The notes under the pieces were generated by a model. It was not told the origin of the DNA and searched no databases. It saw only the letters and a list, made by a program, of their open reading frames with translations. Shown here one piece after another: positions 22,048 to 34,916 of a stretch of 64,000 nt of DNA (the first letter of the stretch is position 1; every line of letters begins with the position of its first letter). The DNA comes from Quillaja saponaria. Taxonomy: Eukaryota; Streptophyta; Magnoliopsida; Fabales; Quillajaceae. Location: NCBI GenBank assembly GCA_029379385.1, contig CM055617.1, positions 15,942,679 to 16,006,678 on the forward strand, read 5' to 3'. Both the position numbers and the translations under genes were made by a program.

Positions 22048-22148
22048 CTTTTTTATGGTCCTTGCGAAGAGCTATGTGCACCTTCTGACCCCGAACCAAT
22101 AGCCTTTACATTGCATTGCCAAAATGTGCTAGATGGATCAATATAGTA
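22048..22148 (-). pseudogene. PAE: Proteasome alpha-5 gene fragment, exon with KAIGSGSEGA
   Basis: A minus-strand exon of about 101 bp, from acceptor TATGCAAG (before 22148) to donor GTAGTTC (after 22048), encodes YYIDPSSTFWQCNVKAIGSG then SEGAHSS, matching alpha-5 (YHTDPSGTFWQCNAKAIGSG, SEGADSS). Near the 3' end a base appears to be missing relative to the family, and TAA comes in frame two codons before the donor. Introns on both sides are retained, so this copy came through DNA, not through a processed mRNA. It sits between a CACTA-type terminus (20830) and a chromovirus gag (from 22520) on the same strand. Confidence 0.85.
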
Positions 22149-22519
22149 CTTGCATATACAGTTTTCTAATTCAATTAAAAAAAAAATATGAAAGATAAAA
22201 CAACAAAATATACACAGCATAAGAGCTAAGGACAAGAGTAGGATTGAAGACAAAAAGACTACATATGCAAAATAAGCTTTCTCAGGCTAGTCACTGAGTA
22301 GTTATCAGGATTGTATAATAAATTGTGCTAGGTCATGTTGAAAAACCAAATAGGAAAGAGACTTAAGTATAAGAAGATGTATAAAAGAAAAATGTTCTCT
22401 TTGTATGCCACATGCTATTTAGCCAATAAGCATAAGCACTTAGATAAATGATTAGCAGAAACAAACCAGAAACTGCAAAAGCTATAATTCCCTTATCTGG
22501 CTCATATCCCCATCTTCCA
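22149..22519. other. DNA between proteasome exons and gag
   Basis: If the alpha-5 fragment retained more gene, the next upstream exon (ending …GVSLLIAGHDENGP) should be here on the minus strand; I do not see it. The gag relic begins around 22520. Confidence 0.4.
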
Positions 22520-23400
22520 CTTCCTATACATTTTTTTTTCTGTTACTTTTCCACATTTCATTTTCTCTTGCTCTCTTAGAGACCTCAAATCTTTGTTTCA
22601 TTCGTATTCTTCCTCATGAAACACTTTCCATGATCTTGCACTTATTCACCAGCTGTGCAAAATCCTTCTCCTCCAACGTAGCCACATTCACTCCAATCTC
22701 AGGTCTCAGTCTTTGCTGAAACTTATACAATTTCTACATGTCATCATGTTGTACAGCTAGATAAAAATAAGAATTTGGCAATTCCTTAAACCTAGCTTCA
22801 TACACAGTGATACTTTGATCTCCTTGCTGTAACCATAAAAACTCGACCTCCAATTCCTACTTCACACTCGCAAGAAAATACTTTCTATGAAATGTTTCTT
22901 TAAAAATTTTCTAGGTAATATCTACTCCTCGAGCCAAAATCAACATTTTCACACTTTCCACAAAGTCTTAACTTTTCATTCTAATATATATATTGTTATA
23001 GTCAACTTATCTTCATCATTATATCCCATAACTCTAAATATCTTTCCTAACTAAGCCAACTATCGCTCAACCATCACATAGTCAGCAGTCCTTAGAGAAT
23101 GGAGGGAGATTTGTCCTTATGAAATAATCAATCAAGGATCCTACTGGCATAATATTACCTTTAACTCTATAGGACTGACATTTTCTATAGCGACATCCAC
23201 ATTAGCTTAAGCAGCGGTTGCAGCAGCTCTTGCAGCTTATGTGGCAGAATTTTAAGCTTGCTTCCACTTGTTCCCTCATTATACCAGATACCCCATACAT
23301 GGCAGCCAGAATGCCTTCTAGGTTTTCCAACGAGGACTCATTTTGAGTTAACCTATAAACCATAAGAAATTTAATCAATATATAATAGATGATCAAACTT
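22520..23400 (-). pseudogene. Chromovirus (Ty3/gypsy) gag relic
   Basis: Minus-strand translation gives EGILAAMYGVSGIMREQVEA (about 23300-23260, the gag N-terminal helix region), NLPPFSKD (about 23110), KETFHRKYFLASV…ELEVEFLWLQQGDQSITVYE (22790-22900) and YKFQQRLRPEIGVNVATLEE (22660-22720). These correspond to the chromovirus capsid-like block 'WxxFxxxFxxKYFPxxVRxxKExEFxxLxQGxxSVAEYExxFxxLxxF… FxxGLRPxIRxxVA'. It has several stops and no visible zinc knuckle; it is truncated where the proteasome fragment begins. The primer binding site and LTR lie just upstream (23499 onward), consistent with the 5' end of an element. Confidence 0.8.
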
Positions 23401-23498
23401 TAACGTCACCATACAATTCACACATATAATTAAATATTCCTTAATATTCTTAATAATCAATTCCCTCTAACCCTAAATCACCACAATACCCCACTACG

Positions 23499-23520
23499 CC
23501 ATAATTTTTGCTCTGATAAA
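23499..23520 (-). promoter_or_regulatory. Primer binding site (tRNA-iMet type)
   Basis: The minus strand reads TTTATCAGAGCAAAAATTAT directly after the LTR end …GGGTGTCACAGCCTACAG. The usual plant site is TGGTATCAGAGC; TATCAGAGC is kept. It is correctly placed between the LTR and gag on the minus strand. Confidence 0.65.
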
Positions 23521-24322
23521 CTGTAGGCTGTGACACCCTTATATGTTGTTTGGATAATATACAACCATTTGTCACAATGAGGCTATTATTACTCATGAAA
23601 TTATCCAAATATCACAAACATTTCAAATTCAGATCTAATCGCTCTACTTACATATATTATGGCCAAAAGGTAAATTCTTCAAAATATCAGTTAAATGTAG
23701 CATAAATCACTTTTCTAATATAGTGGGAACCATGAGAGGTAAGGATTAACCCTAATGGCCATAACATGCATATACACAAATACCATAACACACACCTACA
23801 CAAATATGTACATATATTTACAATAACATCATAAATACACATGTTTGAACGATAGCATGCCTATTTACATATATACATAATAGTACCATAGATCCAACTT
23901 CAATGAGAATGGATCTAACATCAGTTGGCTACAACATACCAATGAGCATCGGGGATATGGGGTCAAGGATATTGTAATCTAATGGATTAAAAAATGGGGC
24001 CAAAACTATACAATGTACACACATATTAACCTTTCAAATCCTATATACTCAAGCATAACTCAAAATTCTCGGGATCAATGACCTCACTATGCATCGAGTC
24101 ATCATCCTTAAATAGATCATCCTCCATCGACTCCACACTGGCTCTTCTATCTCCTCTATCACTTGCTCCATCTCTGGATCCTCCTCAATCTCCTCAAGCA
24201 CTGATCCAGTAATAGAACCCTGTTGCACCACCTCAACATCCTCCATAAGCATGTCAATAATAATCAATCTAGTAATAATATACTCCCTTATAAGAAACAT
24301 AAATTGTTGTACGTGCGTATAC

Positions 24323-26871
24323 TGTAACATCCCCTAAATGATATTTACTTTACCTACGTAATATGTATTTGTGTCATTAATTAATTACTTGCTTATAGAC
24401 TAAATTAACAATTTCACTTAAACCTAAATACATTTCAGGTAAATAAATCTTAATGGTAATATTTAATTGATGTGTTTATAAGTAGGAGTAGCATGATAAA
24501 ATAATAAATGGTGCATGCATATATTGATATCTCGGATTCTTATGTGTTTAAGTTAGAAAAATTAATGTATGATTGTGTTAAGAAATATATAATATAACAT
24601 GGAATTATCTTGGTAAAAGAAATGGAGGGAGAATTTAAATTAGAATAGATAAGGAAATGAATAAATAAATATAAATGTAAGAAATCATGACTAGAAAAGT
24701 AGGTATGATTACACATCATTACTTTTTTCTACGCAAAAAAAAAAAAAAAAAAAAGATATATGTACATACACATAGATTTATACACCTAAGGATAATAGGT
24801 AATAATGAGTTGATTAAATAAAAATTTAAAATATTAGAAAGTAGAGGATTAGATGGAAGAAAAATATTTTTTTTATGGATAGGTGGGGGTATTTTGGTAA
24901 TTTCGGACTCTTCTTTCTCCTTAAACCACACCACCATCATTTTATCTTATTCACTTCCATTTTCTTTAACAAGAAACCGAGAAAGAGTGAGAGTAGGGAG
25001 AGAAAGAAAGAGAGTTTGCGTGAGGTCTTCTAGAACTCTAAATCAAGATCCATCACCTTATTTCCTCCTAGAATTCGCTAAGGATTCTACTTCTTGAATT
25101 GAAAGTAGGCTACAGGTAAAGGAAGGATTCCAAATAAAAGTGTAAAGTTCGATCAAGAGGATTCAAGAGTAGCATCGGTTTACTTAGGCATGTATCTATG
25201 TGTTTCCTACAAAATTCCTTATTTTTCTATAAAAGTACTATCTTTTCTACTCTTGAAAACCTCTGCCAAAAGACATGTGTGTTTGCATGTTATTGATGAT
25301 GATGAACGAGCAAGAAGTGGCTTGATTAAAAGGGATTTGATATCATGCATTGCTTGTTTTTTACTAGTAAATGGTTCTTGATCACATGTTGGAACAAAGG
25401 AAGTCTAAACACCAAAGGAAGCGTTTAAACCCTAGATTGAATCCATTACAGTTGAGGTCAAAGGAATGAACGAATGACAAGAAAAGAATGAAAGTGAATG
25501 AAAAGGCCTTGTAATGGCCATGTGACCTCGGTTTGCGTGTGGATCATGGACATATTTACAATATGGTACATGCATATGAAAATCGGTTTTCATTTCCCTT
25601 TTTATAACTACACATCAAGCACTTCATTTGTAAAATTCAATGCATGGTACATGTTGAGATTTTTGTTTTATTTTTTATAAATTCTTGTGTGCAGATTGAT
25701 AGTTTTTATGATTTAACTTGGACACCATGATTGTATTGTGTTTTGAGAGTTACTATGTATTTTATGCCACCTTTCATGAAGGTGTGGTGTATGTGGAAGA
25801 ATGTTGGCTTGTATGGGAGGGTTTTATAGATGATGATTTTGGTCATTTGGCTATAGTGTACCCGTCACCTATTATACGGTAATTAGGACAAGAAATCATA
25901 AGATGAGACATGTATAAATTGTAATTGGAAATGTTCCTTAGTGTTTACTATATATCTAGGCATGGTCGTGGGTGTTCATGCATGAGCTTAATGATTCTTT
26001 TGGAAAGGTTGCCTAAATGTTGATGTTTCTAGTATGAAGTTTCTATGTAAATGACAAAGTAAGGAAGTTAAAAGGCCAAACTTCTATGTTCATACATGCT
26101 ATCTTGTTAATGTAATTTTTATTGTAAAAAGAATCATGGCATACAAGTTAAATAAGAGAATTTAAATAAATTAAGTTAAACAATTGGACATAAGTACTAA
26201 CGGTAAAATAGAAAATGTCATGTAAAATAATACATGTAGACATATCTTTATATGAATACATTATATAAATTAGTTAATATTAAAGTTTCTATGACCATAA
26301 ATAACAATTTAGTATACACACATGAAAATAGATACTATATGATTTTTAGGTCACCTAGAATAAATGGACTATCACTTAGTGTAATTTAATATGTAACTTG
26401 AGTAATTGAATCCTCTAAGTAAAATAAGAAACAAGTCCATAAGTTAAGGCTTAACAAGAAAAAAGGAATTTTATTCTTTATAACAAGAAATTGTACAAGA
26501 TAATAATCATAATTAGGTAAACTTCTATTTTGATTAAAAGGTAAGAATTAGATATGTAGATTATCAATTGTCTCAACTTTTAAGACCTAGAAGGAATTCG
26601 ACCTACCGATTATAATTATAAATCTTCAAGTTTATAGAGCCTTTTCAGTAGCTAAAAATTTTCCTCTTGACTTGTTATTTATAATATGAATAAATAAAAG
26701 AATGAGAAAGATAATAAAAATATAGACTACATGATAAATGAGTATTTTTAAAGTTGAATAATAGAAGAAAAAATATAGTGACAAAGAGAGAATATAAAGA
26801 ATTCCTACTTAATTTTCATACATGTTTATATTACTGCATTAATTAGAGTTATAGGAAGATAAGGTGTTACA
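24323..26871 (+). mobile_element. Solo LTR (2.55 kb), TGTAACATCCCC…AAGGTGTTACA
   Basis: The ends are TGTAACATCCCC (24323) and AAGGTGTTACA (to 26871), forming the inverted TGTAACA/TGTTACA of chromovirus LTRs. The flanks TATAC (24318-24322) and TATAT (26872-26876) match at four of five bases. There is no internal region. A 20-base A run lies at 24736-24755, and a purine-rich leader-like stretch (GAGAAAGAAAGAGAG) at 24998-25014. It interrupts the outer LTR. Confidence 0.7.
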
Positions 26872-27324
26872 TATATAACCCTAACTCTCGTACTCAGGTG
26901 CCACCATAATACACTATCATATATGTACGACCACATGTTGGGCTAGCTTGTCAAGGAACATCTCTAGTCAGATCAGAACTTCTGAGTACTCATAAGGTCT
27001 GACCTCCTACTAGTCTTGGATCCCACGTTAGAGGTATGATACACAACCATGCCTTCACTGCACGGGCTGTCTTATCACAAAATCATAGAACTGTCTCTTC
27101 AGCAATACAAGCACCTACATCAATGCACATCAACCAGTCCAAATACACATTCCATAATCATCCTCAATCAACAACCATGCAATTTCATAGGATACATAGG
27201 CATGGATTTTTGCACAACTCATTAAGAATGTCACATATGTGTGATACATGTTTTCGATAGAGTTTTAGCGGTAAAAATGATAACAAATATACATACAGAC
27301 ACTAAAAAATTCACATTTTCATAG

Positions 27325-27351
<27 letters not shown>
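27325..27351. repeat. TA dinucleotide microsatellite
   Basis: About 13 uninterrupted TA units, followed by TACACAC. Confidence 0.9.
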
Positions 27352-27357
<6 letters not shown>

Positions 27358-28489
27358 CTATATTATCGAAACTACAAAAATTGATCGCAAGTTCCTCCAA
27401 ATTGTCCATGCGTCCTAGTCAAGGCCCGAAACATACACACGCAGTTCAATTTAGTCCACTATCTAGCTAAAGTCCCTCAAGTCCGTAAACAAATCCTCTG
27501 GTCTAGGTTATATTGAGTCAACTCAAGTTCTCGAGTCCGAATACAAGTTTTTAGGGTTCGAAATTTCCTTGAGTTCCAAGATATCATAATTTCAACATAT
27601 TGGCCTCTATGAATTCCCCATCTGAAATTCATATGATTTTAACACATTTATATCACAACATCAATACATAATTCATCTCACAATTATAGAATCCAAAAGT
27701 TTACCAGTTATCAAAAATTTCTTACCTTTCTCTCTATTCAACCCTGTCGGCCTCCTTCACTTTTCACACCAAAACCACAAGAATTCTAACACATAACCAA
27801 TATAGTTTCAGCACATATTCACTTTACAATACTCACAAATCATAAACCACAAAAGGAATGAACAAACTCAAGAATTCTTTTACCTTAACCTCTTGGCCTA
27901 AAACAAGAGTCCTCCTTCCCAATTCTTGATCTTAAATGCAAGGTTGAATTCTTGTTCTACACCTTCAATTTGATCTTCCCTCCAATTTACAACTCAAGCA
28001 GATCACTATATAACAAGTTAGAAAATTTTCCTCTCTCTCTCACTTATCTCTTAGCCAAGCTAGAAAATCCTTGCTCCCGAGTTTCGATTTCATACAATGG
28101 TAGAATTGAATTCTACACACTTCAATTAGTCTCTCTTCCAATTTTGAGCTTAAACCAATAAGTATTTAGCAAGCTATAAGATTTCCCCTCGCTCCTCCTC
28201 ACTTTCTTTCTCTTACGGTGGCAATGGAGTATTTTCTTGCTAACCAAACATATCTACACCTTTTCATGGCTTAATGGATAAGCTATCATGATTTTTTGTC
28301 AAGTAATCCATCATTTACACAAAACCGTGGGTGCATTTAATGCTTATGTTCCCCGTCTTTTCATTTTAATCCTTATGTTTTCCCTCTTCAATTAAATTCT
28401 TAATCCATCAATCTTACATTTTACCAATTTTTCAAATTAATTCTAACCTATAATAATCCATATTATCATTGCTAGATTACTAATTACCT

Positions 28490-28665
28490 ACCAATAAGGT
28501 TGGGTATAATAGGTAAGCGAGTTGCACTCTCAAGTTAAGAACACAAGTTGAAACCTTGGAACAAGCAATTATTGGATGAGCCTCCCAGTTAAGATAGAGC
28601 CCAAAAGATTAGTCTCACAGCAATGTTTGTGGGGAAACTAGGAAACCAAAAAAAAAAAAAAAAAA
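28490..28665 (+). mobile_element. A-tailed SINE with 14-bp TSD
   Basis: The target duplication ATTACTAATTACCT occurs at 28476-28489 and again after the tail (28666-28679, its first A merging with the tail). The 5' part has Pol III-like boxes: an A box near TAGGTAAGCGAG (28510-28520) and a degenerate B box AGTTGAAACCT (28546-28556). A run of about 19 A closes the element (28648-28666). Length (~176 bp), boxes, tail and TSD together define a tRNA-derived SINE; the family is not named. Confidence 0.85.
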
Positions 28666-28679
28666 ATTACTAATTACCT

Positions 28680-30314
28680 CAATATAACAAGAAAATAATT
28701 TAATCCTTAGTTATTTTTTCAATGCTTATTTTCCATAATTTATTCCTAATTTCTCAAGAATTACATTTACTAACGTACAAATCAATTGGTATTTCCACCT
28801 AAATATAATAATGCATTTCTTATTCTTTTATATTCTTTTCCTTTACTAAATAATAGTAAGGCAAAATTATTCTTTTTCCCCATTTTCATGCAAAAGTTCA
28901 TAGACAATTAAATTTTTATGTTAATATCTCATGAAAATATGCAAAATGATTCCCTTTTCAAAATTTATGATTTTTTTTTTTTTTTCAAAATAACATTTCT
29001 ACTCTTTTTCACAATTTAAGTCATGTAGACTTTCTTTCTACAGGTACATTTAAAACTATTTATATACTTTACATGAGGACATTGAAGGACAAAATGGAGA
29101 TATAGAGATAGAATGAGAAAGGAGGGGAGAAAAAGACGAGGAAGCTTAAAAATCTGAAAATTGTAAATTTGAAGTTAAATTGCTTGTATATTCTTCATTT
29201 TTAATTTGGAATAAAGGAATAAAAATTAGATTTTTTGCCCACTTGAAAGAATGGACACTGAAAACATACATCCATATTTGTGTATGTTAAGATTTCTCTC
29301 TCTCTCTATATATATTATATTGCAAGTGATTATGTATATATATTGCCAGTGATAAGTCAACTTTTGGTTGGGCGAGATAGGCATTCTCCTCATACTTCAC
29401 ATACTCGAAACCTAATTGCTTCATCTAGCTTTAGTGCATACTAGTATTTTTCAAAAACTATCTCACAGGCCTTGGATTTCATAAAAGAGATTAAAAGGTA
29501 CTAACGTAATTTTTTTTTCTTTTTTTTTTTCTTTCTATTTTCATAAAAATAAGGTGGCAACTTCATATTTCTTTTTCTAAAAAACCTAGTAGCTTAACTA
29601 ATTTGGTTGGGGACTCTTTAACTTTAATCCCCGAGTTTGAGTGGGACACAAGCCGATCCTGCGTGGGCCACTGAATTCTCGTGATTCTTGACTTGCAGTA
29701 ATTTATTTATTTATTTTTGTAATTTTTTATTTTCTAATTCAAACCAATAATTATAATAAAATTTTGAGAATGTGTGATATAACCTATTGGAGTCCAGGAC
29801 AATTTGTAGAGTTTGTAGCTTGTATCAAATCATTTCCTTTCAAGAGATGGAAATAAAATGTGTTTTTTTCAACATGTTAAAGGTTTCATGCATTCTAATT
29901 AAAAAGAATATGCTCATGGTAAGTTGACTAATGATAGCTTTCAATAAAAAAAGATTTTCTTTTGCAATTATAAATAATGAGGACCACGCAGAAAATTTCT
30001 AAAGATAATCAATGAATTAGTATATTAATTTAATTTGCACAAACTTTGTTCCAATCTTTAGTGCATACTCTATTTTTTCCTCGACAGTAGTCTCTTTCAT
30101 GATTAAAAGAGATTCCAAAAATAGTCTTACTTAATGAAAACCATCATACATAATTCCTTATTATTACAATCACAATCACTGGTTTTCTCGATTCTTAAAG
30201 AATACCAAGTACAATGAATCATTCAAAACTTCCATATATAAAGTCATCAGACTAAAGCTATTCTAATGCAATTCATAATTGTGAGTCACAATAAATATTT
30301 TAGATAAGATTGAG
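28680..30314. other. AT-rich intergenic DNA
   Basis: Contains a CT/TA microsatellite (29294-29318), T runs at 28972-28985 and 29509-29531, and no recognised coding sequence or element ends. Confidence 0.4.
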
Positions 30315-30352
30315 AACTGAGGATTTGGTGGAATTTTTTTCTTTTTTTGGTA

Positions 30353-31899
30353 TAGAGGCAGTCGAAGCCCAAAAACAACACCCAGAGCAAGCCTAAGGAG
30401 GCACCCACCTAGGCTTAGAAACACCTAAGACATCATCTCTAAGCAGAGAATCAAGCCAAACAGGAGGCAAAGATAACTGATGAAAACCCCTAACAAGAGA
30501 AGACTGAAATTAGCTAACCAATTAGCAAGACAATTAGCTTCACGATAGGAATGAGTAAGAAAAACCTCCCAATCTCTATTCAGTACATCTCAGATATCAA
30601 CAATAAGATTCAGATAAGGATGAAAATCAAAGATATGCCCCTTAACTAACTCAAATAACCTCAGAGTCCACCTCAGCAATGACTTTCTTAAATTGCAAAC
30701 TCCAGGCACTTCATAAGAAATAGAACAAAGTTCAGCAAAATTATTAGTAGCAAAACCAGTAATCTCTTCTTCCAAATTACCTCTGATAAGGCCCCTACAT
30801 CTAGCAATAGATCCATTACCCTTAGAGCACCCATCAATATTGATCTTAACCCATTTAGACAATGGGGGAGTCCAGGCAATCCCCTTCTCAATTTTAGTGG
30901 TAAGCTGACAAGAATTTCCAAAGAGCATGAAGGTCAGAAGAGACTATGACAATAGGATTAGGATGACAAAGCCATCCTCGAAAAGGAGCTTATTTATCCA
31001 ATTCCAAATCTTCCAGGCCACAAAAGCAAACGTAGAAGGCCACAGGATAGCACCAGACAAACCATAACAATTAGAGTTTAAATTGGTATTGATGCACACT
31101 TGGTAAGAGGAGCAGAAAAAAGAATTCCTTATCTGCACAAGAATCACTGCAAACCCAATATGACTAGCTTGAGGGTAGTCCCTAATGGCTTGTAGCCCAT
31201 CTTCAACAGAAGCACCACGAAGGGTACAACTAGGATCAGAGGCACATTTCCTAGTCCATCTAACAAAATTAGTCAAAATTCTATTCTGACAAAACAACCA
31301 TAAAAAATATTTCACTCTAGGAATCATAGGAATAGCCTAGATATCTTTACACACCCTCGAATCTAAAAGACTTTGAGAATGAGAATGTAATAAGATTCTA
31401 GCAGACTTGATAGAGAAGATACCGTCAAAGGTTAAGCTCCAAATATGTTTACGGTTTATTAGTACAAGACTTATTCAACAGAACAGGAATGGAAGTGATT
31501 TTCTCAACCGTAGATTGAGGAAGCATAAAAAGGACTCTATTTAAATGCCAACCCTCATTAGAAATAAAATCTCTGAGCAAGAGATTAATAAGATCATCAG
31601 GAATTTGGTGAAGAGTAACATCCTTGAGGGTAAAAACATCACACCAGATATCATGCTAAAACCGAATGCTATTTCCATAACATAGTCTCCATTTAATACC
31701 TTTGGAAAGAATTTATTTACCTTTAAGAAGGCTTTTCCAAACAAAGGAATTCTGAGGCCTAGCATTGATTTCAATGAAATCCTTATCCTGCAGATATTTA
31801 CCAAAAAGTAGTCGAGACCATAAAGCATCCTTATCAGATAAAAAACGCCAAGCCAATTTAGCAAGCATGACTAAATTGGTATCTCTCATCTTTTTAAGC
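30353..31899 (-). pseudogene. LINE ORF2 zf-RVT and RNase H domains
   Basis: 31541-31864 corresponds to the segment between RT and zf-RVT. PRVKYFLWLFCQNRILTNFV … CASDPSCTLRGASVED (31200-31327) is the zf-RVT zinc-binding block, with the second Cys of CxxC replaced by Arg. WTPPLSKWVKINIDGCSKGN (30815-30875) starts the RNase H, keeping its first Asp (NIDG), followed by NNFAELCSISYE. The C-terminus gives THSYREANCLANWLANFSLL (30500-30550), the typical plant LINE ending, before the A-rich tail. Internal stops throughout. Confidence 0.85.
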
Positions 31900-33599
31900 C
31901 TAGACCACCTTGACTCTTAGGCAAGCAAACATTGTTCCAATTAACCAAATGGACTTTCCTCTTATGATCAGTATCACCCTAAAGGAAGGTTCTTTGCAAC
32001 TTATCAATCCTATCACATATAGAGTTAGTAATTTTTTAAGTTTGCATATTATGAACAAGAATAGAAGAGACAGAAGTCCAAAGGAGAGTTGTCTGCCAGC
32101 AAAAGATAAAAGCTTTTTCTTCCAACTAGTAATTCTATTTTGTACTTTCTCACAAACTTCCATAAAAGTAGTTCTACTCACTCTATTATGTAACAAAGGA
32201 ACTCCTAGATATTTCCCCAGATTCCCAGTAAGAGGAATGGGAGATAAGACTCAAAAATCATTCATCACCTCCACCTTGGTATTCGAGAAAACCATAATCT
32301 TGGATTTATTAACATTTACACGAAGGCTTGATTGGGAACAAAACTCATTTAGGCAGTCCCAAACAATAGACATTTGAGAAATCTTGGCCTTAGAAAAGAG
32401 GATCACATCATCAGCAAAGAATAAATGAGAGAAAGAGGGACCCTTCCTAGCTGCTTTAACAGGAAGCCAAACTTTCCTTTCCACAACTAAATTAATCATA
32501 TGAGAAAGTCTTTCCATATAGAAAACAAATAAATATGAAGACAAAGGGTCACCTTGTCTTAAACCCCTTTGGGAAGAAAAGAATCAGATTTCTCACCATT
32601 CTACAGAATACTCAGTCTAACAGAAGAAACACAGACCATAATAAAATCAACCCAATACCTTGGTAAACCTGCATTCTAGAGAAGTATCTAGAAAGTCCCA
32701 TCTTACCCCATCATAGGCCTTTTCCAAATCAACCTTCCAAATAACACCTCCTGCCATGCTTTTCTTCTATCTAAAAGAGTGCAAAATCTCTTGAACTACC
32801 ACAATATTGTCCGAAGTCTACCTTTTAGGGATAAAACTACTCTGAGTTGGAGCAATAAGCTTGTTAAGAAGAGGTCTCAACCTTTTACAGATAATCTTTG
32901 AAATAACTTTGTAAGCAACATTACAAAGCCCTATAAGACAAAGTTAATAAAGAGACTCGAGAACCTGAACCTTAGGAATAAGCACAATCATGGTATCATT
33001 TAAGGAATCCGGCATAATACCCGTGGAAAAGAAATAAAACACAAGTCTTTCCAGATGATCTTCATATCCACCCAATAGTGCTTGTAGAAAAGAGCTTGGA
33101 AGCCATCAGGACCATGTGCTTTGAAAGCTCCAATAGAGAAAACAGCATCTTTAACTTCTATCATACCTGGAAATCTCTCAAAGCAACTGATTTCAAATCT
33201 CTTTAAAGGGGAAAAATTGAAAATTAAACTATTATCCTTGACAAAAACTCTGTCATGATCAATACTATTCAACTTCTGAAAGAAATCCATTGCTGTACTT
33301 TTCAATAGAGATTGGTCATTACACCAATCATTATCAATTTTCAAGCCACTAATCTTATTTTTTTCTCTTCCTGGTGATAGTATTAGTATGAAAATACTTT
33401 GTGTTATGATCTCCAGAATGAATCCATTTCTCTCGAGACTTTTATAACCATAACAACTCCTCTTGATGAAGAATATTGTTGTAGCATAAAGATAGATCCT
33501 TTTCCAGTTGAATAAGAAAAGGATTCGGGCTATTATAGAGAGCCACTTGAATGCCATTAATTCTAGAAAGTAAATGTCTTTTCCTTTTGAAAATATTTC
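31900..33599 (-). pseudogene. LINE ORF2 reverse transcriptase domain
   Basis: In order on the minus strand: AVFSIGAFKAHGPDGFQALF (about 33085-33145; family ...KAPGPDGF), the palm region, LSSYLFVFYMERLSHMI (32500-32544), FSHLFFADDVILFSKA (FADD catalytic box at 32407-32418), and LRVNVNKSKIMVFSN (32270-32320), then a thumb block FMEVCEKVQNRITSWKKKLL (32100-32160). FADD is intact, but the frame is broken repeatedly, as between 32545 and 33000. Confidence 0.88.
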
Positions 33600-34461
33600 C
33601 AAAAACCTCAATTCCTTAAATCAGTAGAGAAGTCATACAGAAGGTTAGGCAAATACCCACTATTAGATTGCCAGAAGGTAGAAACCAATGAAAAAAAAAT
33701 CAGAATGAGAGATCCATGTAGCCTCAATACGAAACGGTTTCAAAAAAGCAACATGAATAGAGATACCACAGCTATTAACAAAAATAGGATAATGATCCGA
33801 GCAAGTTTTAGGGAGATGATGAACAATGGCTTCCTAATAAAGATGCCTCTAGCTCACATTACAGAGAGCCCTATCTAACCTTCAACTAATAAGATAATCT
33901 ACACTTCTACCATTAGACCAAGTAAATTTTAGGTCCTACAAACCCATATCGAAGAGATTACAATTGTCAATCCAACGACTGAAACTCCTGCTTTCAGCAA
34001 CCGCATTAGAACTCTTGGAAACTGAAACAATATCATTAAAATCACCAATCACCAACCAAGGTAAATTATGAAGTCTATTAAGAACTGTCAGACCAGACTA
34101 TAACTCATTTCTCCTAGCTTGATTGGGATTAGCATAAACTGCAAAAAGCATCCAAGAAACATTATTCTCACCATTAACAATAGCATTAATGCTTTGATTA
34201 GAAGAATTAATAATTTCCACATTAGTCACCTGATCATTCCACAGCATCCAAAGACCTCTACCTAGGCCCAATTAGATCCAGTATAAAATAGTTTATAAAA
34301 CTCAATCTGCTAATAATATATGCCGCTCTAACAAGATTAACTCTTGTTCGTACCAAAATAAGAATTTCAGGTTTTTGTAAAACCAAAAGATCTCCAATTG
34401 AGGTGATAAACTCCCTGCCTCTTGCTCCCCTCACATTCCACATTATAATTGTATTAAACAT
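33600..34461 (-). pseudogene. LINE ORF2 endonuclease domain
   Basis: It begins MFNTIIMWNVRGARGREFI at 34461, the usual start of the apurinic-like endonuclease (the family has WNVRGA/WNCRGL here, followed by a catalytic Asn/Glu region). Later motifs are WLVIGDFNDIVS (about 34025-34055, GDFN box), FTWSNGRS (about 33910) and SDHYPIFV (about 33785-33805, SDH box). Stops occur after GLVR-like segments and between motifs. The domain would nick target DNA for target-primed reverse transcription. Confidence 0.8.
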
Positions 34462-34916
34462 AGAAAGTATATAAGAAAAGGAGAAAAGAAATCAGCTCAA
34501 GTCGATCAAACAGAAGCCAATCCTCCATCAGGAGGGGAATCCAATTGACCTACCAATTTAATTAGAGATCTAGACATCTGAGAGCTAAATAACACACCAC
34601 CAGGATTCTCAGTAACCTAATCAAATGATTCAGAGATCCTATCCTCCCAATTGTCAAGAGGGTCCAGAAGCTTATTTGTATCAAAATCAATATCAGACCT
34701 AGTAAAATCAACCACAAAATCCTTATTATAATCCATGCAAGAAGCAACAGAGAAACTAGCTTGAATCAGTTGATCAGAAGAAGCAAGCTACAATGAATGG
34801 TTTTGAACTAAAGATTCAAAAGGGACTATTAAGGGAACCAACCTAGGCTCAGTAACCTTGCCCATATTTGAACGAGTAGAAGAAGTCCTCGCTCGGGGCT
34901 TAATAAATTGTTTCCG

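Larger units (their letters stand above)
23529..28475 (-). mobile_element. Chromovirus 5' LTR (outer), split by another LTR
   Basis: The minus-strand LTR end …GGGTGTCACA lies at about 23531. The LTR body runs right to 24322, is interrupted by the LTR at 24323-26871, and resumes from about 26877 with typical leader-type DNA (repeated CTTCAATT…CTCTCTTCC blocks at 27950-28150). I could not fix its outer end; 28475 is the edge of the SINE target site and serves only as a limit. Contains a TA microsatellite at 27325-27351. Confidence 0.5.

Noticed and set aside
31910..32377. 155-codon plus-strand frame
   Set aside because: Opposite strand of LINE RT; catalytic motifs read on the minus strand.
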